Positions 52,814-63,050 are shown, numbered from the stretch's first letter. The stretch is DNA of 64,000 bases from Cellvibrionaceae bacterium (GCA_024707385.1 JANPZW010000006.1:1-64000), one strand, 5' to 3'. The notes: generated from the letters alone by a model not told the origin. A program made the numbers and translations.

Positions 52814-54328
52814 ATGAAGCAATCACTGCAACTCAAGCTCGGCCAGCAGCTCACCATGACGCCGCAATTGCAGCAGGCCATCCGCCTCCTGCAATTGTCC
52901 ACGCTCGATCTCCAAACCGAAATTCAGGAAGCCCTGGAAACCAACCCCATGCTGGACGTTGCCGAGGACGACTCGGCGGCGGATTATCCCGGCGGCGACG
53001 GCCCTGAGCTGGACTTCGTCAACGGTAAAGAAAGCAATGCGAAGTCCGACGACCTCAACGGCAACTCCCGCGAAGAGTCGGAAGAACACACCCCGGACGG
53101 CGAGTGGAGCACTGAGATTCCAACTGAGCTCGCGGTCGACACCAGCTGGGACGATGTTTATCAAAGTGCGCCCACCGGTACCGGCCTGTCGCGGCCGGAG
53201 AACGAAGACATGGATTTCGAGTCGCGCCGCGGCACTTCGGAATCCTTGCAAGACTACCTCGCCTGGCAACTCAATCTCACCCCCATGTCCGATCTGGATC
53301 GCCATATAGGTGATGCCATTATCGACGCCGTGGGTCCGAGCGGTATGCTGGTTCAACCCGTGGAAGAGATCTGGCAGGGGCTGGTGAAGGATTTTCCCGA
53401 ACTGGAACTGGACGAAGTCATGGCGGTTTTGCACCGCCTGCAACAGTTCGACCCGCCGGGCGTGGCAGGCCAGGATCTGGCAGAGTGCCTGTTGCTGCAA
53501 TTGCGCCAACTGCCGGACACCCTGCCCTCCTATGACGTGGCGGTAAACCTTGTCAGCAATTACCTGCCCCTGTTGGGCGCGCGGGATTTCAAGCAGCTGA
53601 TGCGCAAATTGCGCGTGAAAGAGACCGAGCTGCAGGAGGCCATCCGCATCATTCAGAGCCTGAATCCGCGACCGGGCGAAATGATCGGCGAAGACACGAC
53701 CGAGTACGTGGTCCCCGATGTTTTCGTGAAAAAAGAAAACAACCGCTGGATGGTGCAGCTCAATCCGGACATCGCGCCCAAATTGCGCATCAACCCGGAC
53801 TACGCATCACTTGTGCGCCGCGCTGACAGCAGCAACGACAACACCTTTCTGCGCGATAACCTGCAAGAGGCGCGCTGGTTTATTAAAAGCCTGCAAAGCC
53901 GCAATGAAACCCTGCTGAAGGTAGCGACCTGCATCGTTGAACGGCAGCAGGGCTTTCTCGATCACGGTCCAGAAGCCATGAAACCCATGGTGCTGCACGA
54001 TGTGGCGGAGATGGTGGAAATGCACGAATCCACCATCTCCCGGGTGACCACGCAGAAATTCATGCACACGCCCCAGGGCATCTTCGAACTGAAATATTTT
54101 TTCTCCAGCCACGTCAGTACCGAGTCTGGCGGCGAGTGTTCCTCGACCGCCATTCGCGCTATCATTAAAAAACTCGTGGCGGCGGAAAATCCCCGCAAAC
54201 CTCTGAGCGACTCGAAGATCACCGCCCTGCTCGAAGACCAGGGGATCCATGTCGCACGGCGCACCATCGCCAAGTATCGCGAGTCTCTGGGCATAGCGCC
54301 CTCCAACGAACGCAAGCGGCTGGTGTAG
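52814..54328 (+). CDS. rpoN: RNA polymerase sigma-54 factor RpoN
   Basis: A 504-aa sigma factor. The Gln/Leu-rich N-terminal region I ([25 protein letters not shown]) binds activators. An acidic region II, the core-binding region and the C-terminal helix-turn-helix follow, and the RpoN box ([10 protein letters not shown]) contacts the -24 element. It needs enhancer-binding ATPases for open-complex formation. The usual downstream hpf gene is absent; ptsN begins 75 nt later. Confidence 0.98.
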   Translation: MKQSLQLKLGQQLTMTPQLQQAIRLLQLSTLDLQTEIQEALETNPMLDVAEDDSAADYPGGDGPELDFVNGKESNAKSDDLNGNSREESEEHTPDGEWSTEIPTELAVDTSWDDVYQSAPTGTGLSRPENEDMDFESRRGTSESLQDYLAWQLNLTPMSDLDRHIGDAIIDAVGPSGMLVQPVEEIWQGLVKDFPELELDEVMAVLHRLQQFDPPGVAGQDLAECLLLQLRQLPDTLPSYDVAVNLVSNYLPLLGARDFKQLMRKLRVKETELQEAIRIIQSLNPRPGEMIGEDTTEYVVPDVFVKKENNRWMVQLNPDIAPKLRINPDYASLVRRADSSNDNTFLRDNLQEARWFIKSLQSRNETLLKVATCIVERQQGFLDHGPEAMKPMVLHDVAEMVEMHESTISRVTTQKFMHTPQGIFELKYFFSSHVSTESGGECSSTAIRAIIKKLVAAENPRKPLSDSKITALLEDQGIHVARRTIAKYRESLGIAPSNERKRLV

Positions 54329-54403
54329 TACGGCCGCTGTCGTATTTCAATAAAGTGGGGCGCGCCGCGAGGCATCGCCCCCGGAACGCAGTCGAACTCC
54401 TGT

Positions 54404-54859
54404 ATGCAAATTGAATCCCTTCTCACGCAACAACGCACCCTTTGCCACGTCACCTGCTCCAGCAAGAAACGCGCATTGGAAGTCCTCGCCTCCCTTATCG
54501 CCGAGGGCAGCCCAGATATCAACGCCGATGAGCTGTTCCAGCAGTTGGTGGCGCGCGAGCGCCTCGGCTCCACTGGTATAGGTGAAGGCATCGCCATTCC
54601 CCACTGCCGTTTCAAAACAGCTGGCGCCACCATAGGTGCGCTCATGACGCTGGCCAAACCCATCGATTTCGACTCCGTAGACAGCCGCCCGGTGGATATC
54701 ATCTTCGCCATGCTGGTGCCGGAAAATGCCGAAAATGAGCACCTGCAGACTCTGGCGATGCTGGCTGAACGCCTGCAGAACCCGCACTTTGTGCAGTCTC
54801 TGCGACGCGCGGAAACCGGCGACGAACTCTATCGCGCCGCTATAGAAGTGGAACTCTGA
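54404..54859 (+). CDS. ptsN: PTS IIA-Ntr component PtsN
   Basis: A 151-aa EIIA-type protein. The phosphorylated His is in GEGIAIPHCRFK. Together with PtsP and PtsO it forms the nitrogen-related phosphotransfer chain that controls potassium transport and other targets. It lies between rpoN and rapZ as in related bacteria. Confidence 0.96.
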   Translation: MQIESLLTQQRTLCHVTCSSKKRALEVLASLIAEGSPDINADELFQQLVARERLGSTGIGEGIAIPHCRFKTAGATIGALMTLAKPIDFDSVDSRPVDIIFAMLVPENAENEHLQTLAMLAERLQNPHFVQSLRRAETGDELYRAAIEVEL

Positions 54860-54883
54860 GCGGATCCTGCGGAGGATTGAAAC

Positions 54884-55756
54884 GTGGAATTCGTAGTAAT
54901 CAGCGGCAGGTCGGGCTCCGGCAAGACCACCGCGTTGCAGTTGCTCGAAGACAGCGGATTCATCTGTATCGACAATCTTCCAGTCAACCTGCTGCCGACA
55001 TTGATCACAGAAGTTTCCCAGGCCGCTAACAGCCAGACGATGAAATTCGCGGTGGGCATAGATGCGCGCACCGTCAGTGGTGATCTCAGCCGTTTTCCCG
55101 AAATTCTCGAGTGGGCGCAGCAGAAACAGGATGCGCGCTTTACCGTCGTCTATCTGGACGCAAGCGATCAGGTGCTCATCAAGCGCTTCAGTGAAACCCG
55201 CCGCAAACATCCCCTGTCCAACAAAACCACCGGCTTGCGGGAGGCGATTCGCGCGGAGAATGCCATTCTGGATCCGGTGGCGCGTTTGTCGGATATCACC
55301 ATCGATACCAGCAATCTGACCCTGCACGAACTGCGCTCGGCGGTCAAAAAGAAGGTTGCGGGAGCGGAAGGCCAGGGTATGGCGCTGATGTTCGAATCCT
55401 TCGGCTTTAAATACGGTGTTCCGGTGGACGCCGATTTTGTTTTTGATGTGCGCAGTCTGCCCAATCCCTACTGGCAGCCCGATTTGCGTGCACACACAGG
55501 CCTGCAGACGCCGGTGATGGATTTTCTCGCGGCGCAGCCGCAGGTGACATCCATGTATGAAGACATAGTGCAGTTTCTGGAGAAATGGATTCCCAGTTTC
55601 GAGCAGAACAATCGCAGCTATTTGACGATTGCGATCGGCTGTACCGGCGGCATGCACCGATCGGTGTATCTGGCGGATAAATTGAGCACCCATTTTCAAG
55701 GGCTCTATGCGAATGTGCAGACACGCCATCGCCAATTGACACAGACCTCTCCCTGA
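54884..55756 (+). CDS. rapZ: RNase adapter / nucleotide-binding protein RapZ
   Basis: A 290-aa protein. Walker A GRSGSGKTTAL is at the N terminus, DNLPVNLLP follows and the C-terminal GCTGGMHRSVYLAD motif is present. RapZ targets the small RNA GlmZ to RNase E in enterobacteria and so adjusts glucosamine-6-phosphate supply to murein and LPS. The start is GTG with GGAGG 8 nt upstream. Confidence 0.97.
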   Translation: MEFVVISGRSGSGKTTALQLLEDSGFICIDNLPVNLLPTLITEVSQAANSQTMKFAVGIDARTVSGDLSRFPEILEWAQQKQDARFTVVYLDASDQVLIKRFSETRRKHPLSNKTTGLREAIRAENAILDPVARLSDITIDTSNLTLHELRSAVKKKVAGAEGQGMALMFESFGFKYGVPVDADFVFDVRSLPNPYWQPDLRAHTGLQTPVMDFLAAQPQVTSMYEDIVQFLEKWIPSFEQNNRSYLTIAIGCTGGMHRSVYLADKLSTHFQGLYANVQTRHRQLTQTSP

Positions 55757-55814
55757 TCGGCATCTCCGGAGCAGATCACAACGGCATAACAATAACGAGT
55801 ATCGGCAGCAACAC

Positions 55815-56084
55815 ATGATTTCCAAACAGGTCGTGATCCCCAACAAACGTGGACTCCACGCCAGGGCAGCCACCAAATTCGCCAATCTGTGCAGTCGCTA
55901 CGCCTGCAAAATGCAGGTGTGTTGCAAAGGCAAAACCATCGACGGCAAAAGCATCATGTCGCTGATGCTGCTGGCCGCCACCCAGGGCACCACCATTGAA
56001 GTCATCGCCGACGGCCATGACGCTGAAGAAGCCATTACCGCCCTGTTGACGCTGATCGAGGACAAGTTCGGCGAGGGGGAATAG
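55815..56084 (+). CDS. ptsO: Phosphocarrier NPr (HPr-like) PtsO
   Basis: An 89-aa HPr-family protein. His in NKRGLHARAATKF is the phosphoryl acceptor. It passes phosphate from PtsP to PtsN. The regulatory-Ser region reads GKSIMSLM. It is the last gene of the rpoN group; 124 nt without a recognisable feature separate it from darP. Confidence 0.96.
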   Translation: MISKQVVIPNKRGLHARAATKFANLCSRYACKMQVCCKGKTIDGKSIMSLMLLAATQGTTIEVIADGHDAEEAITALLTLIEDKFGEGE

Positions 56085-56208
56085 CGCAACGCCCTGGATC
56101 ACAGCCTGCGCCTGGCGACTTCCCTTTAACCCCCCGCGCGGATGCTGTAGGCTTCTGCGCCTTTTGCGGCTCCTCTGAGCTGCCGTTTTCGCACACCGGT
56201 ATATCGAC

Positions 56209-56745
56209 ATGAAAGAATTTGAGCAGGATTCCCAGGACGGCGAAGAAGAAGTGTTCCGCTGGATCAGCAAGACGCGCATGAAAAAGCAGATGCATGATCT
56301 GCAGGATCTGGCGGTGCATCTGACCACCCTCAATGCCGAGCAATTTGCGCAGATGCCGCTGAGCTCAGAGATGCGACGCGCGGTGGAAGAAACCAAAAAC
56401 ATCAAGAAAAATGAGGCCTTGCGCCGCCACTATCAGTTCCTCGGCAAGCTGATGCGCAGCGAGGATCACGATGCGATTGCCGCTGCAATATCGGGCATCA
56501 AAGAAGAGCAGGACCGCCTGGCGCGCCTGTTCCATGTGATGGAACAGTGGCGCGACGACCTCATCAAGGGCGAACAGGAGGTGATGGAGCGCTTTTTCAA
56601 CGAGTTTCCCCTCGTCGATCGCCAGGAAATGCGCCATCTGGTGCGCAGCGCAAAAGGCGCCGCCGGCAGCCAGCAGGCGCCGACCCATGCGCGCAAGCTG
56701 TTTCGCTTCATCCGCGATGCCGTGGCGGGCCGTAACGCTGACTGA
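56209..56745 (+). CDS. darP: Ribosome-associated protein DarP (YjgA, DUF615)
   Basis: A 178-aa helical protein. RISKTRMKK-like basic N terminus, LRRHYQFLGKLMR and the C-terminal ARKLFRFIRDA motifs identify it. DarP helps late 50S subunit assembly in E. coli. The peptidase genes pmbA and tldD, which flank it in Pseudomonas, are both absent. Confidence 0.94.
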   Translation: MKEFEQDSQDGEEEVFRWISKTRMKKQMHDLQDLAVHLTTLNAEQFAQMPLSSEMRRAVEETKNIKKNEALRRHYQFLGKLMRSEDHDAIAAAISGIKEEQDRLARLFHVMEQWRDDLIKGEQEVMERFFNEFPLVDRQEMRHLVRSAKGAAGSQQAPTHARKLFRFIRDAVAGRNAD

Positions 56746-56874
56746 TTTCCACCCCCTGCGCTGCGCTGTTCTTGTTGCCGGCTCATCTTGTAAATTGAAG
56801 CGATTTCGGCGGCGCATCACGGCGCCGACCGCTGCGGCCTTTACAATGCCTTTCACACGGCCAGGGAGCGCAAC

Positions 56875-58152
56875 GTGCACAGATTCCATTTCAGTCGTTT
56901 GATGATCACCCTGCTGGCCGCCCACATGGCCAGTGCTGCCGCTGACAGTTACGGGGTTTTCGATGCCCGCACTCTGGCTCTCGGCGGTACCGGGGTGGCG
57001 CTGGGCAACATCGACACAGGCCATTTCTACAATCCCGCCCTCACCGCTTTCCACGTCGGTCATGAAGATCGCACCCGCGACGGTTCCCACAGTGTTCACC
57101 TGGTAGTTGCCGCGCTCTCCGACGGAGCCCGTATCGCTGCCGATACCATCGACGATGATCTCGAGGGGCGTTTGAGCGATGCCATAGACGCGATCAACGC
57201 GGCGCCTGACAGCCCCGCCGCCGCGCGGGCCGGTATAAGCGCGGCGCAGGAGCTGGAGCGCGCTATGCGGGATCTCGACGGCGAGAACATCAGCGCCGAC
57301 GGCTATCTCGGTTACAGCGTCAGCCTTCCCGGTGACAGTGAAGGCGGCGCCTTCTTCGCCGGCACCAGGATGATCGGGCGCGGCCTATCGCAAATTGCGA
57401 CCGCCGACTTTGAGTTGCTGGAAGACTACATGGAGGCCCTGGAGTTTGTCGAAAGCGGCGGCACCCGCGGTGAGCCTCACCCAGAACTGCGCGATGGTAC
57501 CGGCAACTTCCTCGATCCCAGTCTGCGCATCCAGTCGTCGGCATCCGGCGTCGGCCTGCTGCTATCCGAGATCGGCGTCTCCGCCGCCAAGCAGTACACC
57601 TTGTGGGGTAAGGATGTGGCCCTGGGGATAGCGCCCAAAGTCGTGCATCTGCGCGTCTTTAACGAAAGCTGGCGGGTGGTGAACGGCGAATTCGAAAGTG
57701 CCGGCGAGGACTTCACCGAGTTTTATTTCAATCTAGACCTGGGCGCGGCGGTGACCCTGGCGGATCACTGGCGGGTCGGATTGGCGCTCAAGGACCTGCG
57801 CAGCAAAACCGTCTTCACGGAACTGGGCGAGCCGATCGAACTGCAGCACCGCGCCCGCCTCGGCTTGGCTTATATCGGGGAACAGCTGGATATAGGGCTG
57901 GATGCGGACCTGGACAAAACCGCGGACCCGCGCGGAATTGCCCAGCGCCAGGACGTGAGCCTGGGGATGGAGTACCGTCTGCCGATCCGGCTGGCCTTGC
58001 GCCTCGGCTACCGGCACGACCTGGAGTCGTCTGTGGGGGATCAATTGAGCGCCGGGGTGGGCTGGTACACCAACAGTGTGCTGCTGGACCTCTCTTACAT
58101 CCAAGGCGACGGCGGCAAAGGTGGCGCCCTGCGCCTGGGATGGGCTTACTAA
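56875..58152 (+). CDS. traF: Conjugal-transfer TraF-like outer-membrane protein
   Basis: A 425-aa protein with a signal peptide (about 1-24) and a beta-strand-rich C-terminal half ending in an aromatic residue (RLGWAY), as outer-membrane barrels do. Residues about 30-60 (FDARTLALGGTGVAL..YNPAL) match FadL/TraF_2-type proteins often annotated as conjugal transfer TraF. There are no other tra genes, so conjugation is unlikely. It starts with GTG and converges on the nitrilase gene. The true role is unknown. Confidence 0.78.
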   Translation: MHRFHFSRLMITLLAAHMASAAADSYGVFDARTLALGGTGVALGNIDTGHFYNPALTAFHVGHEDRTRDGSHSVHLVVAALSDGARIAADTIDDDLEGRLSDAIDAINAAPDSPAAARAGISAAQELERAMRDLDGENISADGYLGYSVSLPGDSEGGAFFAGTRMIGRGLSQIATADFELLEDYMEALEFVESGGTRGEPHPELRDGTGNFLDPSLRIQSSASGVGLLLSEIGVSAAKQYTLWGKDVALGIAPKVVHLRVFNESWRVVNGEFESAGEDFTEFYFNLDLGAAVTLADHWRVGLALKDLRSKTVFTELGEPIELQHRARLGLAYIGEQLDIGLDADLDKTADPRGIAQRQDVSLGMEYRLPIRLALRLGYRHDLESSVGDQLSAGVGWYTNSVLLDLSYIQGDGGKGGALRLGWAY

Positions 58153-58164
58153 ACCTTTCTCGAA

Positions 58165-59004
58165 TTAAAAACGCCGATGGCGAAACACCGGCATCTGGCG
58201 CTGCAACTCCCGCTGCGCGGCAAAATCCAGATCCGCCACCAGCACCCCTGGACCCTCCTCGGTGCGGCAGGCCAGAACTCTCCCCCACGGATCGATCAGG
58301 CAGGAGTGGCCCCAGGTGCGCCGTTTGGCGTCGTGCTCCCCGCCCTGGTTGGCGGCGAGAACAAAACACTGATTTTCGATGGCGCGCGCTCGCAGCAACA
58401 CATCCCAGTGGGCCTCGCCGGTGCGATAAGTGAAGGCCGACGGCACCGTCAGCAGGGTTGCACCCAACTGCGCCAGGCGGCGGAAGTACTCGGGGAAACG
58501 CAGGTCGTAGCAGATGGACAGGCCGATCGGACACCAGGGTGTGCTGACCACCACCGGCCGCTCACCCGGTTCGAAGGTGTCGGATTCGCGGTACTGCCCC
58601 ACGCCATCGGCCACCTCCACATCGAAGAGGTGGCATTTGTCGTAGCGCGCCACACATTCGCCGTCTGGATTCCACACACCGCAACCGGGAAATACTTTTC
58701 CCGGCGCCGCCGGCGCGCCGCTGGCGGACACTGCATAAGGCGCAGTTCCCGCCACCAACCACAGCTGGTGGCGACGCGCCGCCTCGGCGAGAAACCTGCC
58801 GATAACGCCCAATCCCTCGGCCGGCTCCGCCAGCTCATGCAGATCGCGCCGGCCGAACACGGCGAAATTTTCCGGCAGCAGCAGCAGTTCCGCTCCCGCG
58901 GCCCGCGCCTGCGCCATCAGCTGCTCCGCCTGGGCCAAGTTGGCCTGCAGATCGGGGCCGCTGCACATTTGCGCCACTGCGGCGCGCAATCGGTCAGGGT
59001 TCAA
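58165..59004 (-). CDS. Carbon-nitrogen hydrolase (nitrilase superfamily, Nit1-like)
   Basis: A 279-aa amidase. The triad is in LPENFA (Glu), YDKCHLFDV (Lys) and LSICYDLRFPE (Cys). The closest known group repairs deaminated glutathione (Nit1/YbeM-like). I favour the TTG start at 59004, because AAGGAGG lies 5 nt before it. An in-frame ATG at 59022 would place that site inside the gene. The start overlaps the 3' end of yhdP by about 11 nt. Confidence 0.93.
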   Translation of the reverse strand: MNPDRLRAAVAQMCSGPDLQANLAQAEQLMAQARAAGAELLLLPENFAVFGRRDLHELAEPAEGLGVIGRFLAEAARRHQLWLVAGTAPYAVSASGAPAAPGKVFPGCGVWNPDGECVARYDKCHLFDVEVADGVGQYRESDTFEPGERPVVVSTPWCPIGLSICYDLRFPEYFRRLAQLGATLLTVPSAFTYRTGEAHWDVLLRARAIENQCFVLAANQGGEHDAKRRTWGHSCLIDPWGRVLACRTEEGPGVLVADLDFAAQRELQRQMPVFRHRRF

Positions 59005-62000
59005 GAGTTCCTCCTTCCGCATCGGCAGACCGGGCGGGATCCGCCACCGTATTTTCAAAAATGCGTTCCAACTTGGCATCCGGATCGTTCCAGCTGCCCG
59101 TCACTTTGTAACGCAGGCTCGACACCCGATCCACTTGGTTCTTGAAGATCTTGCCGGCGACATACACGCCAATCGCCAGGGGCACGCCACCGGTAACGGC
59201 TGCCGCGACTGTCAGGTTGCCGGCCAGCGGCAGAGTGGCGACCAGTTGGGTATCGAGAGTCTCCTGCACCACATCCAGCTCGCCCGCCAACTGCAGGTGG
59301 CTCGAAGGAGTGCTCACCTGCAGCGGCTGCTGGATGCGCACTCGTCCCTTGCGGAACAGGAGCGAGCCGTTGATCTCCTCATAGGCCAGGCCATTGGCAC
59401 CGAGATCGGAAAAGTCCAAACGCAGACGTCGCGCCAGAGTATCGAAGTTCAGCAGGCCGATCAGTTTGAGCAGTGGATTGTCACCCACACCGCCGCCGCG
59501 CCTGAAGACGCCGCGCTGCACCGACAGATCCACCACACCCGCGAGGGTCAAAAGATTGATGTCGGCCGGCGGCGCCGCCCACTGCAATTCCACATCGAAG
59601 TTGGCGCTGTCGCTGGTCAGCGCCGGCTCCAGAGAGAGGCGGCGGAAGGTGTCGGTGAGATTGCCGGCGCGCACCAGACCGGAGAAATAACTGTTGTCGC
59701 CACTGGGCGTGCGGGTCCACACCAGCTCCGCTCCCGGCTTGCCGCGCCCGCCGATGCTCAGACCCGCCGTCTCGGCAGTGAGATCGTAGATCAGCAGGCC
59801 GCGCTCGATCGGTCGCAGCTTAAATGCCCAGCTCCCCAGCTCCGTGCCGCCGCGGCGCAAATCGGCGAGGCTGACATCCGCCGCCGGAATGCTGGAGAGA
59901 TCCAGGGTGCGCCAGAAATCGCCGCTCTCCGGGGTAAAAGGATCGCCCGTCAGCGTTATGCCGTCACCCTCAACAGGCGCCGGCTCAGTCTCCATCTGCT
60001 CCGGCAAATACAGCCGGTCGATGCGCAATTGCAAAGGCTGATCTCCCGCCGACCAGACGGCGGACCCGGCAAAGGTCGGATGTTCTAGCCCCACATTCCA
60101 GCTGTCACCGGCGTCGTGGGCGCGGAGGCGAGCGTGCTCCAGCAGCAGATCACCGGCGCGCAGTTCGCCTATCTGGAGATCGACACGAAACGGCAGAAAC
60201 TCCCCCTCCCCAGCTTCCGCTGCCCCGGCGGCGCGCGGGACCGCCAGGTAACGCTCCAGCATATCGCGCCAGAGCAGGGCGTCGGCCTGCTCGACGCGAC
60301 CGCGGACCTGAAAGACGCCGTCCTGCAGCGGCCCAGGTTCCTGCGCAAAAGCGAGATCGGCAGCCTGCAGTCGCCCGTTCCGCATCGCCAAACGCAATTC
60401 CGCCGTATCGGCGATGCTGAAGGTGTAGCGATAAGCCAGGGAATTCTTATCGGCGCGGCGGCTCTCCACCAGCACCTGCAGGGGCATGGTTTGAGACGCC
60501 AGCTTCTGCAATGGGGGCGGCGCCATCAATTCGACGCCTTCGAGGGAGCTGGTCAGAGCAATGCGCAACGGCGCATCGCCAGCCAGAGGCACGCGCAGCT
60601 CACCGGTTACGGCACTGGAGCCGCTGGCGAAAGCCAGCTCAGGCCGCTGGGACCATTTCCGCACATCGGCCATATCCACCTTGCCCTTGAGCTGGGCCAC
60701 AACTTCGCGTCCGCTGGCCGACTGCTCGGTAGTCAGCACGCCACGCACGGTTTTGCCCCACAGACGCGCCTTGAGACCGGGACTGGCGAGCCCCTGGTCG
60801 GAGTTGTAGGTCAGCGGCCCGGTGACATTTTCCAAGGTGAGGCCGAGACCGGGCATATGCAGATGATTAGCAGCGAAATCCAACTTGATCAACTGGTGAG
60901 CGCCCTTCTGGTCCTGATCCAACGGCACTTGCACGTCCAGATCCGCAGTGACGGCGCCACGCCACTGCCACCCCATCAGTTCGTCGCCCAGCAACTCCCC
61001 CACCGGGGTGCGCGCCAGCAGGTTCACCGCCGCGCCGCTGTCCGCGGCGGCGGTGGCGCGCACTCTGACCGCCATTCGCTCGCTTCCCAAAGACACCAGA
61101 TCCACCCGGCCAGCGGACATTCCCACCTTCTCCAGCGCGCCGCTCAGATTGCTGACAGTGAGTTGGTGGTCGTCGAGATACAGCAGGCCGGCGCCGCTCT
61201 GCAAAACGGGCCAAGCGGGGTCGAAGGCGAGTTCCGCGTTGGCCACCTGACCGCGCAGCTGGATCACCCGGGCGATGGTCGCCTCCTTCGCCAGTGAACC
61301 GTGATAGATAAATCCGGCATTACTCACATCGCCGCCGCGGACCGCGCGGTCGAGCCACTCCAGAAGCGGTGCGGGAGCGGTGGAGGGAACGAGGGTGCGG
61401 TGCAACTCCGCCGCGCCCTTGTCGACGCCGACCAGCAAGGTCATTTCCGGCTCACCGCCGTGGACCAGGGGGACGTGCACATTGAAATGACCGCGGGCGG
61501 ACACCGCCTCGTTGCTCAGCCGCACCAAGCCGGAGGCCACGTAGACTCTGCGCGCGTCCATATCGATTTCCCAGCGCACAGTTCCTTCCGCCCGTTGAAA
61601 AGCCAGGGGCTGGTGATAGATCAGCGGAAAATTCATGCTGAAACCGGCATCGGTCAGCAAGCGGACTTCGCCGCCAAAAGCGCTGGCCTGGACATAGCCG
61701 GTGACCCCTTCCAGGGCCGGCGCGCCCTCCCAGGCACCCACGCTGGCATTCACCAGATTGCCACGCAGAGAGAAGTAGCCCTGCTCCGCCGTCCGCCGGG
61801 TCACATGCAGATTGCGCAGCTCACCCTGCGGCCGCAGGTCGGTCAATACCGCGGCGGCGGCCCCCTGCAAGAGACCGGCGCGCTGGACAACATCGGTCCA
61901 GCTGGCAAGATCCACCGCGGCCACGGCGAGTTCAGTCTCGCCACCAAAGCTGCCGCGCAATTGCAGATCCAGCGGCGGGGCGGAAAATTCGGGCCAGATG

Positions 62001-63013
62001 AAGCGCGCACCGGCGGCGCTCAGGTGCCAGCCGCGCTGGGGTTCCCAGGCGCCGCTGAAGCGACTCTGCAGGGACGCCGGCCATTGCATGCCATCCGGCG
62101 GCTGCACTGGTGACCCATCCACCACCACCTCACCGTTCCAGGTCATGCCCCGGTTGGAACTGCCCTGGAACCAGAGCGACAAAGTGACCTTGCCATCGTC
62201 GCGCCAGCTCCGGTCAGCCGTTGCAGCGGAATCGTCCGGCCAGAGATTGTCGCGGACGCCTAAGGCGGCCAGGACTTTCTCCGCTGGGAAGCGCTGCAGA
62301 CGCAGATAACCGCGGGCGTCAAAGTTGGCGTCGTCCCGCGGATCGCCCTCACCCTCCACCACGAGATCCAGCGCCTGTTGCTCCTCATCCACCGCGAAGG
62401 ACGCGGTCAGACGGTGAAAGCGTGCGTCGTTTTCCAGGCGCACATAGGGGATCGCCAGGCCGGTGGACAAGCCGTCCCGAAACAACAATGTGAGATTGGT
62501 GTTGCGCAATTCGACCCGGCGGCCGAAGAGGAAAATATCCACCGGATCGTTGAAGCGCGAGTCGTTTTCCTCGGACACACGCGGCGGCCCGCGCTCCAGC
62601 CCGTCGACCCACCAGCGACCCTGCTCATTCTGCGCCAGAGCGGCATTCAGGCCATTGAAGACAACCTTGCGGAACCCGAGGCGCCAGTCGCGCAGAGTGC
62701 TAAGCAGACTGACTTCAGCGCTCACTTCATCGACGCGGAACACCGGCTCCTGGGCGAGGTTGTGCACCGCCACGCCGGAAAAGGTGACCCGCGGGCGCAG
62801 GCCCGTCCAGTCGGCGCTGATATCGGCGACCGACACGTTCACACCCAGCTGGCTGGACAACTGCGCCTCCATATCCCCGCGATAGTCGTTCAGCACCGGG
62901 AACAGCGCCTTGCCCAACTGCACCACCACCGCGAGGGTGATGACCAGAAACAGCGCCGCGCCCCAAAACCAGCGGACCCAAAAGCGCAGATGGCGTTGCA
63001 GCAGGCGCTTCAC
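58994..63013 (-). CDS. yhdP: AsmA-like inner-membrane lipid-transport protein YhdP
   Basis: A 1,339-aa protein with one N-terminal membrane helix (about 15-37) and a long repetitive beta-strand body typical of the AsmA/VPS13-like bridge proteins. YhdP, with TamB and YdbH, carries phospholipids to the outer membrane in E. coli. The C-terminal domain (NFDVELQWAAPPADINLLTLAG, LGLLNFDTLARRLRLDFSDL) is conserved. It follows rng by about 38 nt. Confidence 0.96.
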   Translation of the reverse strand: MKRLLQRHLRFWVRWFWGAALFLVITLAVVVQLGKALFPVLNDYRGDMEAQLSSQLGVNVSVADISADWTGLRPRVTFSGVAVHNLAQEPVFRVDEVSAEVSLLSTLRDWRLGFRKVVFNGLNAALAQNEQGRWWVDGLERGPPRVSEENDSRFNDPVDIFLFGRRVELRNTNLTLLFRDGLSTGLAIPYVRLENDARFHRLTASFAVDEEQQALDLVVEGEGDPRDDANFDARGYLRLQRFPAEKVLAALGVRDNLWPDDSAATADRSWRDDGKVTLSLWFQGSSNRGMTWNGEVVVDGSPVQPPDGMQWPASLQSRFSGAWEPQRGWHLSAAGARFIWPEFSAPPLDLQLRGSFGGETELAVAAVDLASWTDVVQRAGLLQGAAAAVLTDLRPQGELRNLHVTRRTAEQGYFSLRGNLVNASVGAWEGAPALEGVTGYVQASAFGGEVRLLTDAGFSMNFPLIYHQPLAFQRAEGTVRWEIDMDARRVYVASGLVRLSNEAVSARGHFNVHVPLVHGGEPEMTLLVGVDKGAAELHRTLVPSTAPAPLLEWLDRAVRGGDVSNAGFIYHGSLAKEATIARVIQLRGQVANAELAFDPAWPVLQSGAGLLYLDDHQLTVSNLSGALEKVGMSAGRVDLVSLGSERMAVRVRATAAADSGAAVNLLARTPVGELLGDELMGWQWRGAVTADLDVQVPLDQDQKGAHQLIKLDFAANHLHMPGLGLTLENVTGPLTYNSDQGLASPGLKARLWGKTVRGVLTTEQSASGREVVAQLKGKVDMADVRKWSQRPELAFASGSSAVTGELRVPLAGDAPLRIALTSSLEGVELMAPPPLQKLASQTMPLQVLVESRRADKNSLAYRYTFSIADTAELRLAMRNGRLQAADLAFAQEPGPLQDGVFQVRGRVEQADALLWRDMLERYLAVPRAAGAAEAGEGEFLPFRVDLQIGELRAGDLLLEHARLRAHDAGDSWNVGLEHPTFAGSAVWSAGDQPLQLRIDRLYLPEQMETEPAPVEGDGITLTGDPFTPESGDFWRTLDLSSIPAADVSLADLRRGGTELGSWAFKLRPIERGLLIYDLTAETAGLSIGGRGKPGAELVWTRTPSGDNSYFSGLVRAGNLTDTFRRLSLEPALTSDSANFDVELQWAAPPADINLLTLAGVVDLSVQRGVFRRGGGVGDNPLLKLIGLLNFDTLARRLRLDFSDLGANGLAYEEINGSLLFRKGRVRIQQPLQVSTPSSHLQLAGELDVVQETLDTQLVATLPLAGNLTVAAAVTGGVPLAIGVYVAGKIFKNQVDRVSSLRYKVTGSWNDPDAKLERIFENTVADPARSADAEGGTLEP

Positions 63014-63050
63014 GGGGCGGGTCTCGAGGATTCAGCGCGGGGCACGGGAG

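Noticed and set aside
56875..58152. A conjugative element, suggested by the TraF-like gene
   Set aside because: No other tra, mob, integrase or att-like sequence is present; such barrels are common outside conjugation loci.
58177..59145. A 322-codon plus-strand frame opposite the nitrilase gene
   Set aside because: The minus strand encodes a complete nitrilase triad; the plus frame has no motif.
60116..61297. A 393-codon frame opposite yhdP
   Set aside because: Shadow of the long AsmA-like coding region; composition is Gln/His/Arg-rich as expected for an antisense frame.
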